A stretch of DNA of 49,036 nucleotides from Candidatus Saccharimonadota bacterium (GTDB lineage: Bacteria > Patescibacteriota > Saccharimonadia > Saccharimonadales > OFTM59): NCBI GenBank assembly GCA_029260875.1, contig JAJDCL010000001.1:1-49036 (forward strand). The letters are read 5' to 3'. A model generated the notes under the pieces. It saw only the letters and a program-made list of their open reading frames with translations. It searched no databases and was not told the origin of the DNA. This document shows, in pieces, positions 1 through 6,772 of this stretch. Numbering within the stretch: the first letter of the stretch is position 1; each line of letters begins with the position of its first letter. A program made the translations under genes and the position numbers.

Positions 1-131
1 CCGAGGATTGTTTGGATTACAACTTCTACCGGCCACACAGTAGCCTAAACATGATGACCCCGATTGAATACTTACAAAGCCTAACCGGCTTTGAGCATGC
101 TACAGTAAATACAAGTGTCCTATATGTTTAG
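1..131 (+). CDS. C-terminal end of a DDE transposase/integrase-core protein (partial)
   Basis: The frame beginning at base 3 is open from the window edge to TAG at 129-131. It contains YNFYRPHSSLNMMTPIEYL, the typical C-terminal signature of the integrase core (rve) domain of IS3/IS481-like transposases, where N-x-x-RPH-x-x-L-x-x-x-TP is conserved. About 42 residues are visible, so the catalytic DDE residues lie outside the window and intactness cannot be judged. Short repeats and hairpins follow before the tRNA gene. No convincing IS terminal inverted repeat was found downstream. Confidence 0.7.
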   Translation, partial: EDCLDYNFYRPHSSLNMMTPIEYLQSLTGFEHATVNTSVLYV

Positions 132-179
132 TGGGTCGACCTCCGTAATCTTTCACACCTTTGCAACATAGTGGCAAGG

Positions 180-218
180 TTCTAGAGGGGGTTCTAGAGG
201 TTCTAGAGGACTGTCCTC
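180..218. repeat. Three TTCTAGAGG copies and a small hairpin
   Basis: TTCTAGAGG occurs at 180-188, 192-200 and 201-209. The last copy runs into a small inverted repeat, GAGGA-ctg-TCCTC, at 206-218. It lies about 50 bases after the transposase stop and may be part of an insertion-element end. Its function is unknown. Confidence 0.6.
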
Positions 219-255
219 TAACAGATGGCTGAAACGTGTATTATGGAAATTAGCT

Positions 256-271
256 GCGGGGGCAGGACTCG
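256..271. repeat. 16-bp direct repeat of the initiator-tRNA 3' part (possible attachment-site scar)
   Basis: The 16 bases GCGGGGGCAGGACTCG are identical to 444-459, the acceptor/T-arm end of the tRNA gene at 439-513, in the same orientation. A duplicated tRNA 3' end beside an intact tRNA is the usual footprint of site-specific integration. Only about 170 bases separate the copies, so at most a remnant element remains. A partial tRNA duplication is an alternative. Confidence 0.45.
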
Positions 272-404
272 GTCACGTGCCGCGACCCCGAAACTTGCGC
301 GTATGAAAACAAGTTTTCATTGGAAGGTTTCCTTGCGAACTGCCACTGGCAGTTCTCACCTCCGACCTCGCGAGGTCGCAGAACCGAATCAGTCTCCGAC
401 CAAG
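272..404. other. Non-coding stretch with three perfect inverted repeats
   Basis: No convincing gene is seen between the transposase tail and the tRNA. The stretch holds GAAAAC-aa-GTTTTC (305-318), GAACTGCC-act-GGCAGTTC (337-355) and the 16-bp palindrome CGACCTCGCGAGGTCG (363-378). These could be RNA hairpins or protein sites; nothing shows which. Confidence 0.5.
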
Positions 405-436
405 AAAAATACCCGTCCGGAAGGACGGGCACTTTT
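405..436 (-). terminator. Rho-independent terminator of the initiator tRNA
   Basis: The stem CCCGTCC-ggaa-GGACGGG (412-429) is followed on the minus strand by TATTTTTCTT. It lies 10 bases past the tRNA 3' end. Confidence 0.85.
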
Positions 437-438
437 CT

Positions 439-513
439 TGGTAGCGGGGGCAGGACTCGAACCTGCGACCTCGTGGTTATGAGCCACGCGAGCTGCCGCT
501 GCTCTACCCCGCG
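439..513 (-). tRNA. tRNA-fMet (CAU), initiator, CCA encoded
   Basis: The reverse complement folds into a complete cloverleaf: acceptor CGCGGGG/CCCCGCT, D-stem GAGC/GCTC, anticodon loop CTCATAA with CAU, T-loop TTCGAGT, discriminator A and encoded CCA. Position 1:72 is C x U and cannot pair. An unpaired 1:72 is the hallmark of bacterial initiator tRNA. The anticodon stem is CGTGG/CCACG, so only two of the three conserved G-C pairs next to the loop are present. It is the first of three CAU tRNAs in this window. Confidence 0.9.
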
Positions 514-685
514 TCGGTGGTAATGGAGACAAGCCTACGGTTTTTCTCATCACTCCGGCAAAATGGAATACATTTTGTCGGGCTGCTCTTTTCCCTTAGG
601 AAAATTAGCTAAGAGAAATGAGAATGTACTCAAATCTATAACCTGAACATGTTACCAAACAGAGGTGCGGTTGTCAATCTTTGTA

Positions 686-2059
686 CTAGAGACCGTATTT
701 GTTAGCTAGGCTTACTAGCTCGGTTTGGGTTGGCCATGGGTTGAAGCTACAGCCCTGCAGGCTAATTGATTGTTGCTGCATCACCGGCGCGGGCGTGCCA
801 GCACCGGGGCAGTTACTATGGCCAAACCCTAGCCAGTGCCCAACCTCGTGATTAATAACCATACTTCGGTAGTCACTTAGGCTGCCACCGGCGGCATTCC
901 ATGGGTCAGTCGCGCCTACCCACCTGTCGTAATTAATAATGACATTATTGCCGACTCTACAACTGTAATAGTTATCGCAAACCGTCGGCGAAAACGCCGC
1001 TACATCATTAGGCGCGCTTAACCACGCTATAAACTGGCAGCCAGAATCTACAGCCGCAAACCTGACCTTGCCTCCTAGGCTCCAGCCCCTGCTATCTGCC
1101 AATACCTGAGCCACTTTGGATTTAAAACCTGCTAGCTCGCCAGTGTTTACATTCTTTAGCTGCACACAATACGTAATAGTTTTTAGGGCCGTCGGCAGCG
1201 CATCGGTCACAGTAACCGTGCTGTCCTTGTTTGCGCCTAGGTCCTTAGCAATTTGTGTAGCAGCCGCGTTGATATTGGACCATTTGGCACTTTTTACGAA
1301 CTGCACTTGCCTAAGGGTAATTAAAATTTTTGCTGCATCAAAGCTAAATGCCAGACCATCAAAAGCCACCCAAGAAACTTTGTCGGCCTTCGTAGCTACA
1401 TAATTACCTTTGCTGGACTTGATGGTAACGGCTTTTTCAAGCTTGGCATTGACGGATTCTGCGGTAGCATTTAGGTCGGGGTTAGCCTGGGGTTCAATTG
1501 GCTTTACGGGCACATCAACCAGCTCTCCAGACACACTAGCTGATTTTATTTTTGACAATAGCTCGTCCGTGTCTACTACGCGACCTGGGGCCCCTTGCTT
1601 GACCTGTGCCACCCCATCTTCAAAACTCAGCGCAGGGTCGGTCGGGGCAAGACTGATTTCAAAAAGCTTATCAAGTTCCTCCTTGAGCACATCATGGTCT
1701 GCGTCCAGCTCTAGCGCATACGTGTGTTTGCCCAAAAATAAAGCTATGGACCGTATGTATTCATGTGAGCCAGCGATTTCATCTGCTATAGCCTTAGAGT
1801 TTGTAGAAATTTTCAGAGATTTTAGGTTAGTTTTTTGGGATTGGTCATTGTATCGTAGCTCGATTGTTTTAGAGTCAATTCCATATATATGATCTATGCT
1901 GCCATTTACAGCTATGCCATTGACACTCGTGTTTGGAAGGACCTTGCCCTTATTAACCACATACGCAAAGTGGTTTAAAAGCAAAAGCAGCCCAATCACA
2001 AACCCCGCAACGACAGATACTAGCCTTTTCTTATTTAGTTTTCTTATTTGTTGAATCAC
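686..2059 (-). CDS. Membrane-anchored metzincin-type metalloprotease with DUF3152-like domain
   Basis: This 457-residue protein starts with GTG (2057-2059). One hydrophobic segment at about residues 12-32 should anchor it with the bulk outside the cell. Residues about 40-300 resemble extracytoplasmic spacer or YoaR-like peptidoglycan-binding repeats (VLPNTSVNGIAVNG near the start). The C-terminal part carries HEVGHWLGFGH at about 404-414, the HExxHxxGxxH zinc motif of metzincins, followed by PVMQQQ as a probable Met-turn. The surrounding pattern is that of DUF3152, known from Actinobacteria. Four to five cysteines near the active site could form disulfides. A role in cutting envelope or host surface proteins is inference. 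It is transcribed away from the small-gene promoter at 2119. Confidence 0.75.
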   Translation of the reverse strand: MIQQIRKLNKKRLVSVVAGFVIGLLLLLNHFAYVVNKGKVLPNTSVNGIAVNGSIDHIYGIDSKTIELRYNDQSQKTNLKSLKISTNSKAIADEIAGSHEYIRSIALFLGKHTYALELDADHDVLKEELDKLFEISLAPTDPALSFEDGVAQVKQGAPGRVVDTDELLSKIKSASVSGELVDVPVKPIEPQANPDLNATAESVNAKLEKAVTIKSSKGNYVATKADKVSWVAFDGLAFSFDAAKILITLRQVQFVKSAKWSNINAAATQIAKDLGANKDSTVTVTDALPTALKTITYCVQLKNVNTGELAGFKSKVAQVLADSRGWSLGGKVRFAAVDSGCQFIAWLSAPNDVAAFSPTVCDNYYSCRVGNNVIINYDRWVGATDPWNAAGGSLSDYRSMVINHEVGHWLGFGHSNCPGAGTPAPVMQQQSISLQGCSFNPWPTQTELVSLANKYGL

Positions 2060-2118
2060 TTTAGTTATTTATATCATAACCCCAGACAGACTGTAACGGC
2101 ACTATCTCTATAATGCTA

Positions 2119-2146
2119 TTGACTTTTAAGCAATTATATGTATAAT
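2119..2146 (+). promoter_or_regulatory. Strong sigma70-type promoter for the 27-aa gene
   Basis: TTGACT (2119-2124), a 16-bp spacer and a perfect TATAAT (2141-2146). Predicted start is near 2153, about 50 bases before the ATG at 2203. Confidence 0.75.
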
Positions 2147-2202
2147 CAATGTTGTTGATGCATTAACAGAAAAACTTTAAAACAAAAAATGAAAGGATAT
2201 CT

Positions 2203-2286
2203 ATGCCACTCAACCTGGCTTACGAGTTTGCTCCAACTGAAAATACGAGCATACTAGAAGTTGATAACATAATAAGTCAACTATAA
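2203..2286 (+). CDS. 27-residue peptide gene (own promoter and terminator)
   Basis: An ATG at 2203 preceded by AAAGGATATCT (ribosome site AAAGGA) opens a 27-codon frame ending in TAA at 2284-2286. The peptide starts MPLNLAYEFAP and ends DNIISQL. It is neutral to acidic and has no Cys, no signal peptide and no membrane segment. It sits between a near-consensus promoter (2119-2146) and a GC-rich terminator (2294-2317), so the whole transcription unit is about 160 nt. No family is recognised. It could be a small regulatory peptide, a leader, or the coding part of a dual-function RNA. An overlapping ATG at 2189 opens another 22-codon frame and is less likely. Confidence 0.5.
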   Translation: MPLNLAYEFAPTENTSILEVDNIISQL

Positions 2287-2293
2287 AACACTC

Positions 2294-2317
2294 AAGCCCG
2301 GGGCAACCCGGGTTTTA
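2294..2317 (+). terminator. Intrinsic terminator of the 27-aa gene
   Basis: AAGCCCGGG-gcaa-CCCGGGTTT: a 6-bp GC stem extended by three A/G-T pairs and followed by TTTT. It begins 8 bases after the stop codon. Confidence 0.85.
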
Positions 2318-2372
2318 GTTATGCTAAATCATAATATTATCAAGCTACTATGAACTTCCTTCATGTTAACAG

Positions 2373-2537
2373 GTGTGGTATATTGACCTCTGTTGCGTTT
2401 GCAGCTGTAGCAATTGGCTAAACGAAGGTTTTGTCTGTTTAGACAATTGCAACGAGTGTGTCGCTGAAGGGTGGTGTAAAACCTGCTCAAACCAGGTTTT
2501 ATGCAAGGCACTCTCCGGTTCCGCCAAGGCAGGGTAG
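2373..2537 (+). CDS. Possible Cys-rich small protein (doubtful)
   Basis: A GTG-initiated frame of 54 codons runs into the first bases of the tRNA gene (TAG at 2535-2537). Ten of 54 residues are Cys: CCVCSC near the start, then spaced CxxxCxxC, WCKTC and LC. Such a pattern resembles a zinc-ribbon or metal-binding miniprotein and is unusual for a random frame. Against it: no ribosome-binding site, a non-ATG start, a TAA stop just upstream, and overlap with the tRNA 5' end. It may be a decayed gene or coincidence. Confidence 0.25.
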   Translation: MWYIDLCCVCSCSNWLNEGFVCLDNCNECVAEGWCKTCSNQVLCKALSGSAKAG

Positions 2538-2604
2538 CTCAGATGGTTAGAGCGCAGGACTCATAAGCCTGAGGTCGCGAGTTCAATTCTCGCCCCTGCT
2601 ACCA
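2528..2604 (+). tRNA. tRNA-Met (CAU), probably elongator, CCA encoded
   Basis: Cloverleaf: acceptor GGCAGGG/CCCTGCT (G1-U72 wobble), TA at 8-9, D-arm GCTC..GAGC, anticodon loop CTCATAA, variable loop AGGTC, T-arm GCGAG/CTCGC, discriminator A and CCA. The anticodon stem has an A31 x G39 mismatch next to the loop. Base 1:72 can pair, so it is not the initiator. The third CAU tRNA (14518-14593) looks more like tRNA-Ile2, which leaves this one as elongator Met; that assignment is inference. Confidence 0.85.
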
Positions 2605-2776
2605 AGTAAAAGTTTTATCTTCCGGAGTAGTCACTATAAGTAGGCTCTCGCATACCGGTGGCATCTAGCGCGACACTCACCGCCACAACCCTTGTTTCTT
2701 GATTACAATTTATGAGAATTCTTATAGCTACAATTCAAATGTAGGCCTAGACTTAGTTACGTTAAGGAGGGCAGCT

Positions 2777-2857
2777 GTGAGTAAATCAAGACGTGAAAGC
2801 ACTCGTGGCCAACACAATCGTAAGCGCGAGCCCTGGCAGCAGTTTATTATTTACTAG
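2777..2857 (+). CDS. 26-residue strongly basic peptide
   Basis: A GTG start is preceded by TAAGGAGG with 6 bases spacing, the best Shine-Dalgarno in the neighbourhood. The peptide begins MSKSRRESTRGQHNRKRE and ends QQFIIY, with about one third Arg, Lys or His. The stop at 2855-2857 is followed 13 bases later by a terminator. A possible upstream promoter is TTGATT-18-TATAGC near 2699-2728. It looks like a small nucleic-acid-binding or ribosome-associated peptide, but no family is recognised. It does not match bL36 or the bS22/COX24 type. Confidence 0.5.
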   Translation: MSKSRRESTRGQHNRKREPWQQFIIY

Positions 2858-2870
2858 ATTTGTCGGGTTG

Positions 2871-2907
2871 GGCCTGTAATTATTTTATAAGTTACAGGCC
2901 TTTTAAA
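2871..2907 (+). terminator. Intrinsic terminator after the 26-aa gene
   Basis: GGCCTGTAA (2871-2879) pairs perfectly with TTACAGGCC (2892-2900), loop of 12, followed by TTTTAAA. It may also serve the converging gene on the minus strand. Confidence 0.85.
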
Positions 2908-2947
2908 TTGCCAATATTAGTTGACATCTTAAACATAGAGGCCAAGC

Positions 2948-4462
2948 TTAACCTTCTGCACCTTCAGGGCTTATGCAAAGATATTGATAATTGGGCTCAA
3001 AGTGGTGACAAGCGCGCATATGCTGTGACGCGTCGCTGAATATGTCCTTCATTCTATAAGCCAAGTCTCTATAGCAAGGTTCTTTGTTCGCTTCGCGGAC
3101 CAATACACACAGTTCGGCTGCTTCGTTTTTCAGATTCTCCCCCCAGAAATCTATGATAACGTTCAGCCCCCCGCTGATGCACTGGTCGTAATAATTCTGG
3201 GTCATCGGTACGTCCTTGCAGCCACGCGCAATCGCCACGACGTCACGCAGATATATGCTCGCCAGGTCCCGACCCCAACTTCTAAAACAAACCGGAACGT
3301 GTTCGGCCGGAGCCTTTAGGCATTGCTCGATTATTTTTGCACCATTATCGTTATACAGCGTGCGCATCCAGCTGGTCTGCATTTGGTAGCATTCATACTG
3401 CGTAAAAGCATCCTGCGAAATCTTATTGCATGGGTAGTGCGGGTCTTCGCTAATCCACTCTGTCTTGTGCCCCGGTATTGCTCCTAGCCCCTGCGCTACC
3501 ATGATGTTCTCCATGAACACACCTCCATAACATCCGCTGCGGCCGTATAGTTCTTCTATCTGGTTACACAGTTCAAGTCCGGCAGGTAAGTCATAGCTCT
3601 CGTAGGCTAATACGCCGTGACCGACACCGTGATAGCATTGGAAATTTCCGAAGTCAGTATCAAAAGAGCTGCATAATTCTGAAATGTCAGATGCTAAATT
3701 TGCTACTCCGTTTAATTTTATAAAGCCTTCCATAGCGCCATGATATAAGCCCGAATGACAGTTTGGGCTGCCGTCTTTAAACACCTCGGCATTATAAAGC
3801 TCAAAACCGAGCCTCCCTACTGTGTGTGCTGGCTGGTGGCAGTCATATATAGCCCCATCCCCTGAGTCTACGAGTAGATCATCCATAATAGCCTTAGGCC
3901 CAAAAACCGCCAGTTTATAGCGTAGTTCCTTTTCGCCTTTTGGATTATCGCGGTTGGTGAGTTCAATAACACTCATTTCATCCATAACCCGCTCAGCCTC
4001 ACCAGAAAATATGCTGAAATATAACTTTGCTATCTTGATTTTTATGCGGGTAAAGAAGCCGAATTCGTGCGCTTTTTCTACCTGCTCCACTGCATGGTCA
4101 TCTTTATTGACCTTAATATCACCGATGAATTCTGGCTTGATATGGTCGTGGAATTTCCACTGGCCGCTTTTAGTAAATCTAAAGCTCCAACTCTGACCAG
4201 GGTCTATCGGCCCCCTAGGGTCAAAATCAGAATAAATCTCGTGAGTTGGGTGGATGTTAGAGGCAGGCCAGCGTGGCCCAGTATCATCGTTGCGGAATGT
4301 TATGCTGTCGCCCTGGGTAATTTCTATAACGCTTGGCTCAAAACCGCCAGGCACCATATTAATTGTGTGCTGCTGCTCTTCATGCGCAGCAACCGGAAAG
4401 AACTGAATCAGCGAAAGCACCAACAAAAATGGTAATAAAAACAGTAGGGTTTTAGTCTTCAT
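2948..4462 (-). CDS. Secreted cupredoxin-fold protein with a large Cys/His-rich domain
   Basis: The 504-residue protein has a clear signal peptide (MKTKTLLFLLPFLLVLSLIQ, cleavage near AHEEQ). Residues about 30-120 form a cupredoxin-like domain (EPSVIEITQGDSITFRNDD, then GQWKFHDHIKPEFIGDIKV). The usual C-x(n)-H-x(n)-M copper loop is replaced by F-H-D-H, so the blue-copper Cys is absent. Residues about 200-500 contain many paired Cys and His in repeating motifs such as CHSGLYHGAMEG, CYHGVGHG and GCYGGVFMEN, plus a Cys-rich tail. I do not recognise this domain by name. Metal or heme binding, or heavy disulfide bonding outside the membrane, is plausible. It is transcribed alone, converging with the 26-aa gene. 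Confidence 0.6.
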   Translation of the reverse strand: MKTKTLLFLLPFLLVLSLIQFFPVAAHEEQQHTINMVPGGFEPSVIEITQGDSITFRNDDTGPRWPASNIHPTHEIYSDFDPRGPIDPGQSWSFRFTKSGQWKFHDHIKPEFIGDIKVNKDDHAVEQVEKAHEFGFFTRIKIKIAKLYFSIFSGEAERVMDEMSVIELTNRDNPKGEKELRYKLAVFGPKAIMDDLLVDSGDGAIYDCHQPAHTVGRLGFELYNAEVFKDGSPNCHSGLYHGAMEGFIKLNGVANLASDISELCSSFDTDFGNFQCYHGVGHGVLAYESYDLPAGLELCNQIEELYGRSGCYGGVFMENIMVAQGLGAIPGHKTEWISEDPHYPCNKISQDAFTQYECYQMQTSWMRTLYNDNGAKIIEQCLKAPAEHVPVCFRSWGRDLASIYLRDVVAIARGCKDVPMTQNYYDQCISGGLNVIIDFWGENLKNEAAELCVLVREANKEPCYRDLAYRMKDIFSDASQHMRACHHFEPNYQYLCISPEGAEG

Positions 4463-4485
4463 TTTAGCCGTATTATAGCATTCAG

Positions 4486-4908
4486 CTAGAGCTTGGCCTT
4501 TAGTGCCGCAGGGCTAAGTGGCAGATCAATCACATCAACCACGCCAGCTTTTAGCGTTGCCGCATTAAAATATGCCAGCTCATGCCCCGGTGAATGAGCC
4601 AGAACAACTTGCTTGTTTAGTGCTACTGCAGCACCTACTTCTGTCTGTACGCCAACCGACGGTTTGTCGCTTAGAAGCGCGATCAGTGCATCACTTTCCT
4701 TGATACGCTGCAAGTCTAGTCTAAACGCGGCGGCCGGATCAGTGTTGTTTATCTTGTACTGGTCTTCTCTAAGCGCGCAAAAAACCGTATGGCCTAGCGA
4801 TTCGATGGTGGCCAGTGTAGCCTCCAGCCAAGTTTTGTAATCCGTAAAGACCTCTCCTGTGTCGTAGTTAACCTGTGTAGAATAAGATGCGGCAACAAAT
4901 ATCTTCAT
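4486..4908 (-). CDS. Nucleoside 2-deoxyribosyltransferase-like protein
   Basis: 140 residues. It starts MKIFVAASYST, a Rossmann-like first strand, and has DLQRIKESDALIALLSDKPS followed by GVQTEVGAAVALNKQVVL. This D..I...D..IA......S.G...E.G.A...K pattern is that of the nucleoside deoxyribosyltransferase superfamily, where the Glu is the catalytic nucleophile. Length fits the family. It would exchange bases on deoxynucleosides or hydrolyse nucleotide glycosidic bonds. It is divergent from maf across a 39-base gap, and a related frameshifted gene lies on the other side of maf, so this is a small nucleotide-salvage or cleansing cluster. Confidence 0.65.
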   Translation of the reverse strand: MKIFVAASYSTQVNYDTGEVFTDYKTWLEATLATIESLGHTVFCALREDQYKINNTDPAAAFRLDLQRIKESDALIALLSDKPSVGVQTEVGAAVALNKQVVLAHSPGHELAYFNAATLKAGVVDVIDLPLSPAALKAKL

Positions 4909-4947
4909 TGTTTTAAGTTTAACAGACGTGTTTGTTATGATTATGTA

Positions 4948-5523
4948 ATGAAACAGCTCGTACTTGCTTCCAGTTCTGCGCCACGAAAGGCTCTGCTCGA
5001 CAAACTGCAGATCCCTTACGTGATAGACCCTAGTAATTACGAAGAGGACATGACTCTTGATTTGCCGCCAAAAGAATTGGCGATAGAATTATCCCGCGGC
5101 AAAGCGCGCGATGTAGCCCAGAGGCACAAAAATGCAGTCATACTTGGCGCTGATAGTTTCGCGGTATGTGATGGCCAGCTGCTCGGAAAGCCGCATACCT
5201 TAAAGCGTGCCAAGGAGATGCTTCGCCTGTTGAGCGACCGCAGCCACACCTTTATCACTGGTTATACAATTATAGATACCGATAGAGGACAAGAATTTTC
5301 GGAAGCAATTGAAACCATGGTGTACTTCCGTGAGATCAGCGACAATGAGATAGACCAATACCTAGAAAAGGAAGATGTGCTAAAAAATGCTGGCGCATAT
5401 CGTTTGCAAGATGTCGGTGCAATCTTTGCAGTCAGAGTGGAGGGAGAGGTTAATAATATTATCGGGTTACCGCTCGCTCAAGTCAGCGAACAGCTAAAAA
5501 CTTTTGGTATATCGCTACTTTAA
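4948..5523 (+). CDS. maf: Maf-family nucleotide pyrophosphatase
   Basis: 191 residues, the usual length for Maf. The N-terminus LVLASSSAPRKALLDKLQI matches the Maf signature (S-x-S-P/A-R-R/K-x-x-L-L). ILGADSFAVCDGQLLGKP carries the conserved Asp and the GKP motif. Family members hydrolyse non-canonical or canonical nucleoside triphosphates to monophosphates and in some bacteria slow septation. A -10-like TATGAT at 4936-4941 ends 6 bases before the ATG and no Shine-Dalgarno is seen, so the mRNA is probably leaderless. It is directly adjacent to, and converges with, the gene at 5524-5951. Confidence 0.85.
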   Translation: MKQLVLASSSAPRKALLDKLQIPYVIDPSNYEEDMTLDLPPKELAIELSRGKARDVAQRHKNAVILGADSFAVCDGQLLGKPHTLKRAKEMLRLLSDRSHTFITGYTIIDTDRGQEFSEAIETMVYFREISDNEIDQYLEKEDVLKNAGAYRLQDVGAIFAVRVEGEVNNIIGLPLAQVSEQLKTFGISLL

Positions 5524-5951
5524 TTAGATTAGCCCGTCAAGATTATTGTGTAATACGATTGGCTGGAGAGCTTTAATTTCTTCGGCAAAAGTCGAATCTT
5601 CGGGGATCTCATTGAGTATAAAAATCTTCTTATTCAGATAAAATGCTACGCCCATTTCCATTAGCACAGCGCCGCCTATGTAATTTTGCTTACTGTTTTT
5701 TCATAATTTAAAACTAAAATCGCGTCACCTTCGGCAACCTTTTTGAAGTGACCGCGGGTAAGCTCAGTCTTTTTACTGTAATCACCGTTTTTAAACCATG
5801 GTTTGTAGCGGCTGACTCCATAGTCCCCGTTCTGCTTCATGATTTCAGCAGTCACCGGCAAAGTAACTTTAAGCCCGGCTTTTTCAAGCTCAGCCTGTAC
5901 CTCTACCGCCTGCTTATAAAAGTTGGCGCTCGAACAAATAGTCATAGTCAT
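5524..5951 (-). pseudogene. Frameshifted nucleoside deoxyribosyltransferase-like gene
   Basis: The intact frame from ATG at 5951 gives 91 residues (MTMTICSSANFYKQAVEVQ ... GDAILVLNYEKTVSKIT). Right at the break, the -1 frame continues as NSKQNYIGGAVLMEMGVAFY, then LNKKIFILNEIPEDSTFAEE, and ends at 5524-5526. This continuation holds the family's conserved N-Y-I-G-G-x-x-x-x-E/M-G-x-A core. The shift is in a run of six A (minus strand; six T at 5696-5701); seven A would restore one 142-residue protein. Mutation, assembly error, or -1 slippage at AAAAAAC are all possible. It abuts maf tail to tail with no gap. Confidence 0.8.
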
Positions 5952-5972
5952 TGACTCAGGTATAGCACAACG

Positions 5973-6434
5973 CTAAGATCTGCGGAACAGAAACTGCATC
6001 CAGGCTTCAAAGTTTTGCTGATACTTAGGTTTCTGAGGCTTGGTTTTTTCATCTGTATTTTGGGCCTTGGGCAATTCTACACTGTTAGCCAAGGCCACAC
6101 TTTCTGGTACCAGAAGCAATTTTTCTCCTGGCGCAGCGAGCCCGAATTGACGGCGAGCAGTTAGTTCCAAGTACTGATCGGTCTCAAAATATTGATTACG
6201 AAGTCGCAGGGTGTCGTTTTCTAGGTTTTGCAGCTCCGTTTCCTGGCGCAAACGTGATATTTTCTTTTGCAGCTGATAATTATCCTGGATAACTCCTACA
6301 CCGCTCCACGTAACTAATAAAGCGACAACCACAAATACATGCACACCTAGTACGCGCACATCATGAAGCTCTTTGATGTAGGCGACTATTTTGGCAAAGC
6401 TTGTGCGCAAAAATTGCGGGCTAACTAGTTTCAT
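5973..6434 (-). CDS. Septum-formation initiator, DivIC/FtsB-like
   Basis: 153 residues: a short cytoplasmic N-terminus, one transmembrane segment at about 28-50 (VRVLGVHVFVVVALLVTW), then a coiled coil (QLQKKISRLRQETELQNLEN). The family's typical ending YLELTARRQFGLAAPGEKLL follows, then a charged, Lys/Pro-rich tail. FtsB/DivIC proteins bridge FtsL and FtsQ/DivIB in the divisome. It overlaps the upstream small membrane gene by 14 bases, so the two are co-transcribed and translationally coupled. Confidence 0.85.
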   Translation of the reverse strand: MKLVSPQFLRTSFAKIVAYIKELHDVRVLGVHVFVVVALLVTWSGVGVIQDNYQLQKKISRLRQETELQNLENDTLRLRNQYFETDQYLELTARRQFGLAAPGEKLLLVPESVALANSVELPKAQNTDEKTKPQKPKYQQNFEAWMQFLFRRS

Positions 6435-6768
6435 CCGTTTTATTTGGGTTTTTTGGTTGATCTTTTTGTTTGGCAGACATCATAGTAAATGCTAAAACAA
6501 AACTAGCCACGAATCCGACCGAAAGCACAACGGTGCTTACGCCCGGGTTGTGCTCCATAAACACAATAGCAATCAGTATAAGTAGCGGCACAATGCCAAT
6601 AATACGGTTAAGCGGCTTAACACCTAGTTTTTCAAGCAAGGCATAGATACCAAACAGCACAAACGCAATAATAAGCAGGGCCGCCCAAACCGGCTGATGC
6701 GTAACGGCATCTAAAAGCCCGGTGCCTTGTGTTACTTCTTCTTCCGCATGCGCCAAATAAATATTCAT
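6421..6768 (-). CDS. Small integral membrane protein of unknown function
   Basis: 115 residues with three hydrophobic segments (about 29-47, 57-70 and 78-97) and a Lys/Asn-rich tail. A periplasmic-looking N-terminus (MNIYLAHAEEEVTQGTG) precedes the first segment. No family recognised. Its 3' end overlaps the DivIC/FtsB-like gene and it begins 4 bases after the S66 peptidase stop, so it is in one operon with cell-wall and division genes. Confidence 0.7.
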   Translation of the reverse strand: MNIYLAHAEEEVTQGTGLLDAVTHQPVWAALLIIAFVLFGIYALLEKLGVKPLNRIIGIVPLLILIAIVFMEHNPGVSTVVLSVGFVASFVLAFTMMSAKQKDQPKNPNKTDETS

Positions 6769-6772
6769 GTCA

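Noticed and set aside
225-523. Plus-strand frames across the tRNA and its upstream repeats
   Set aside because: They run through the antisense of the tRNA and terminator, lack ribosome sites, and include 'GRTRTCDL'-type translations typical of antisense tRNA.
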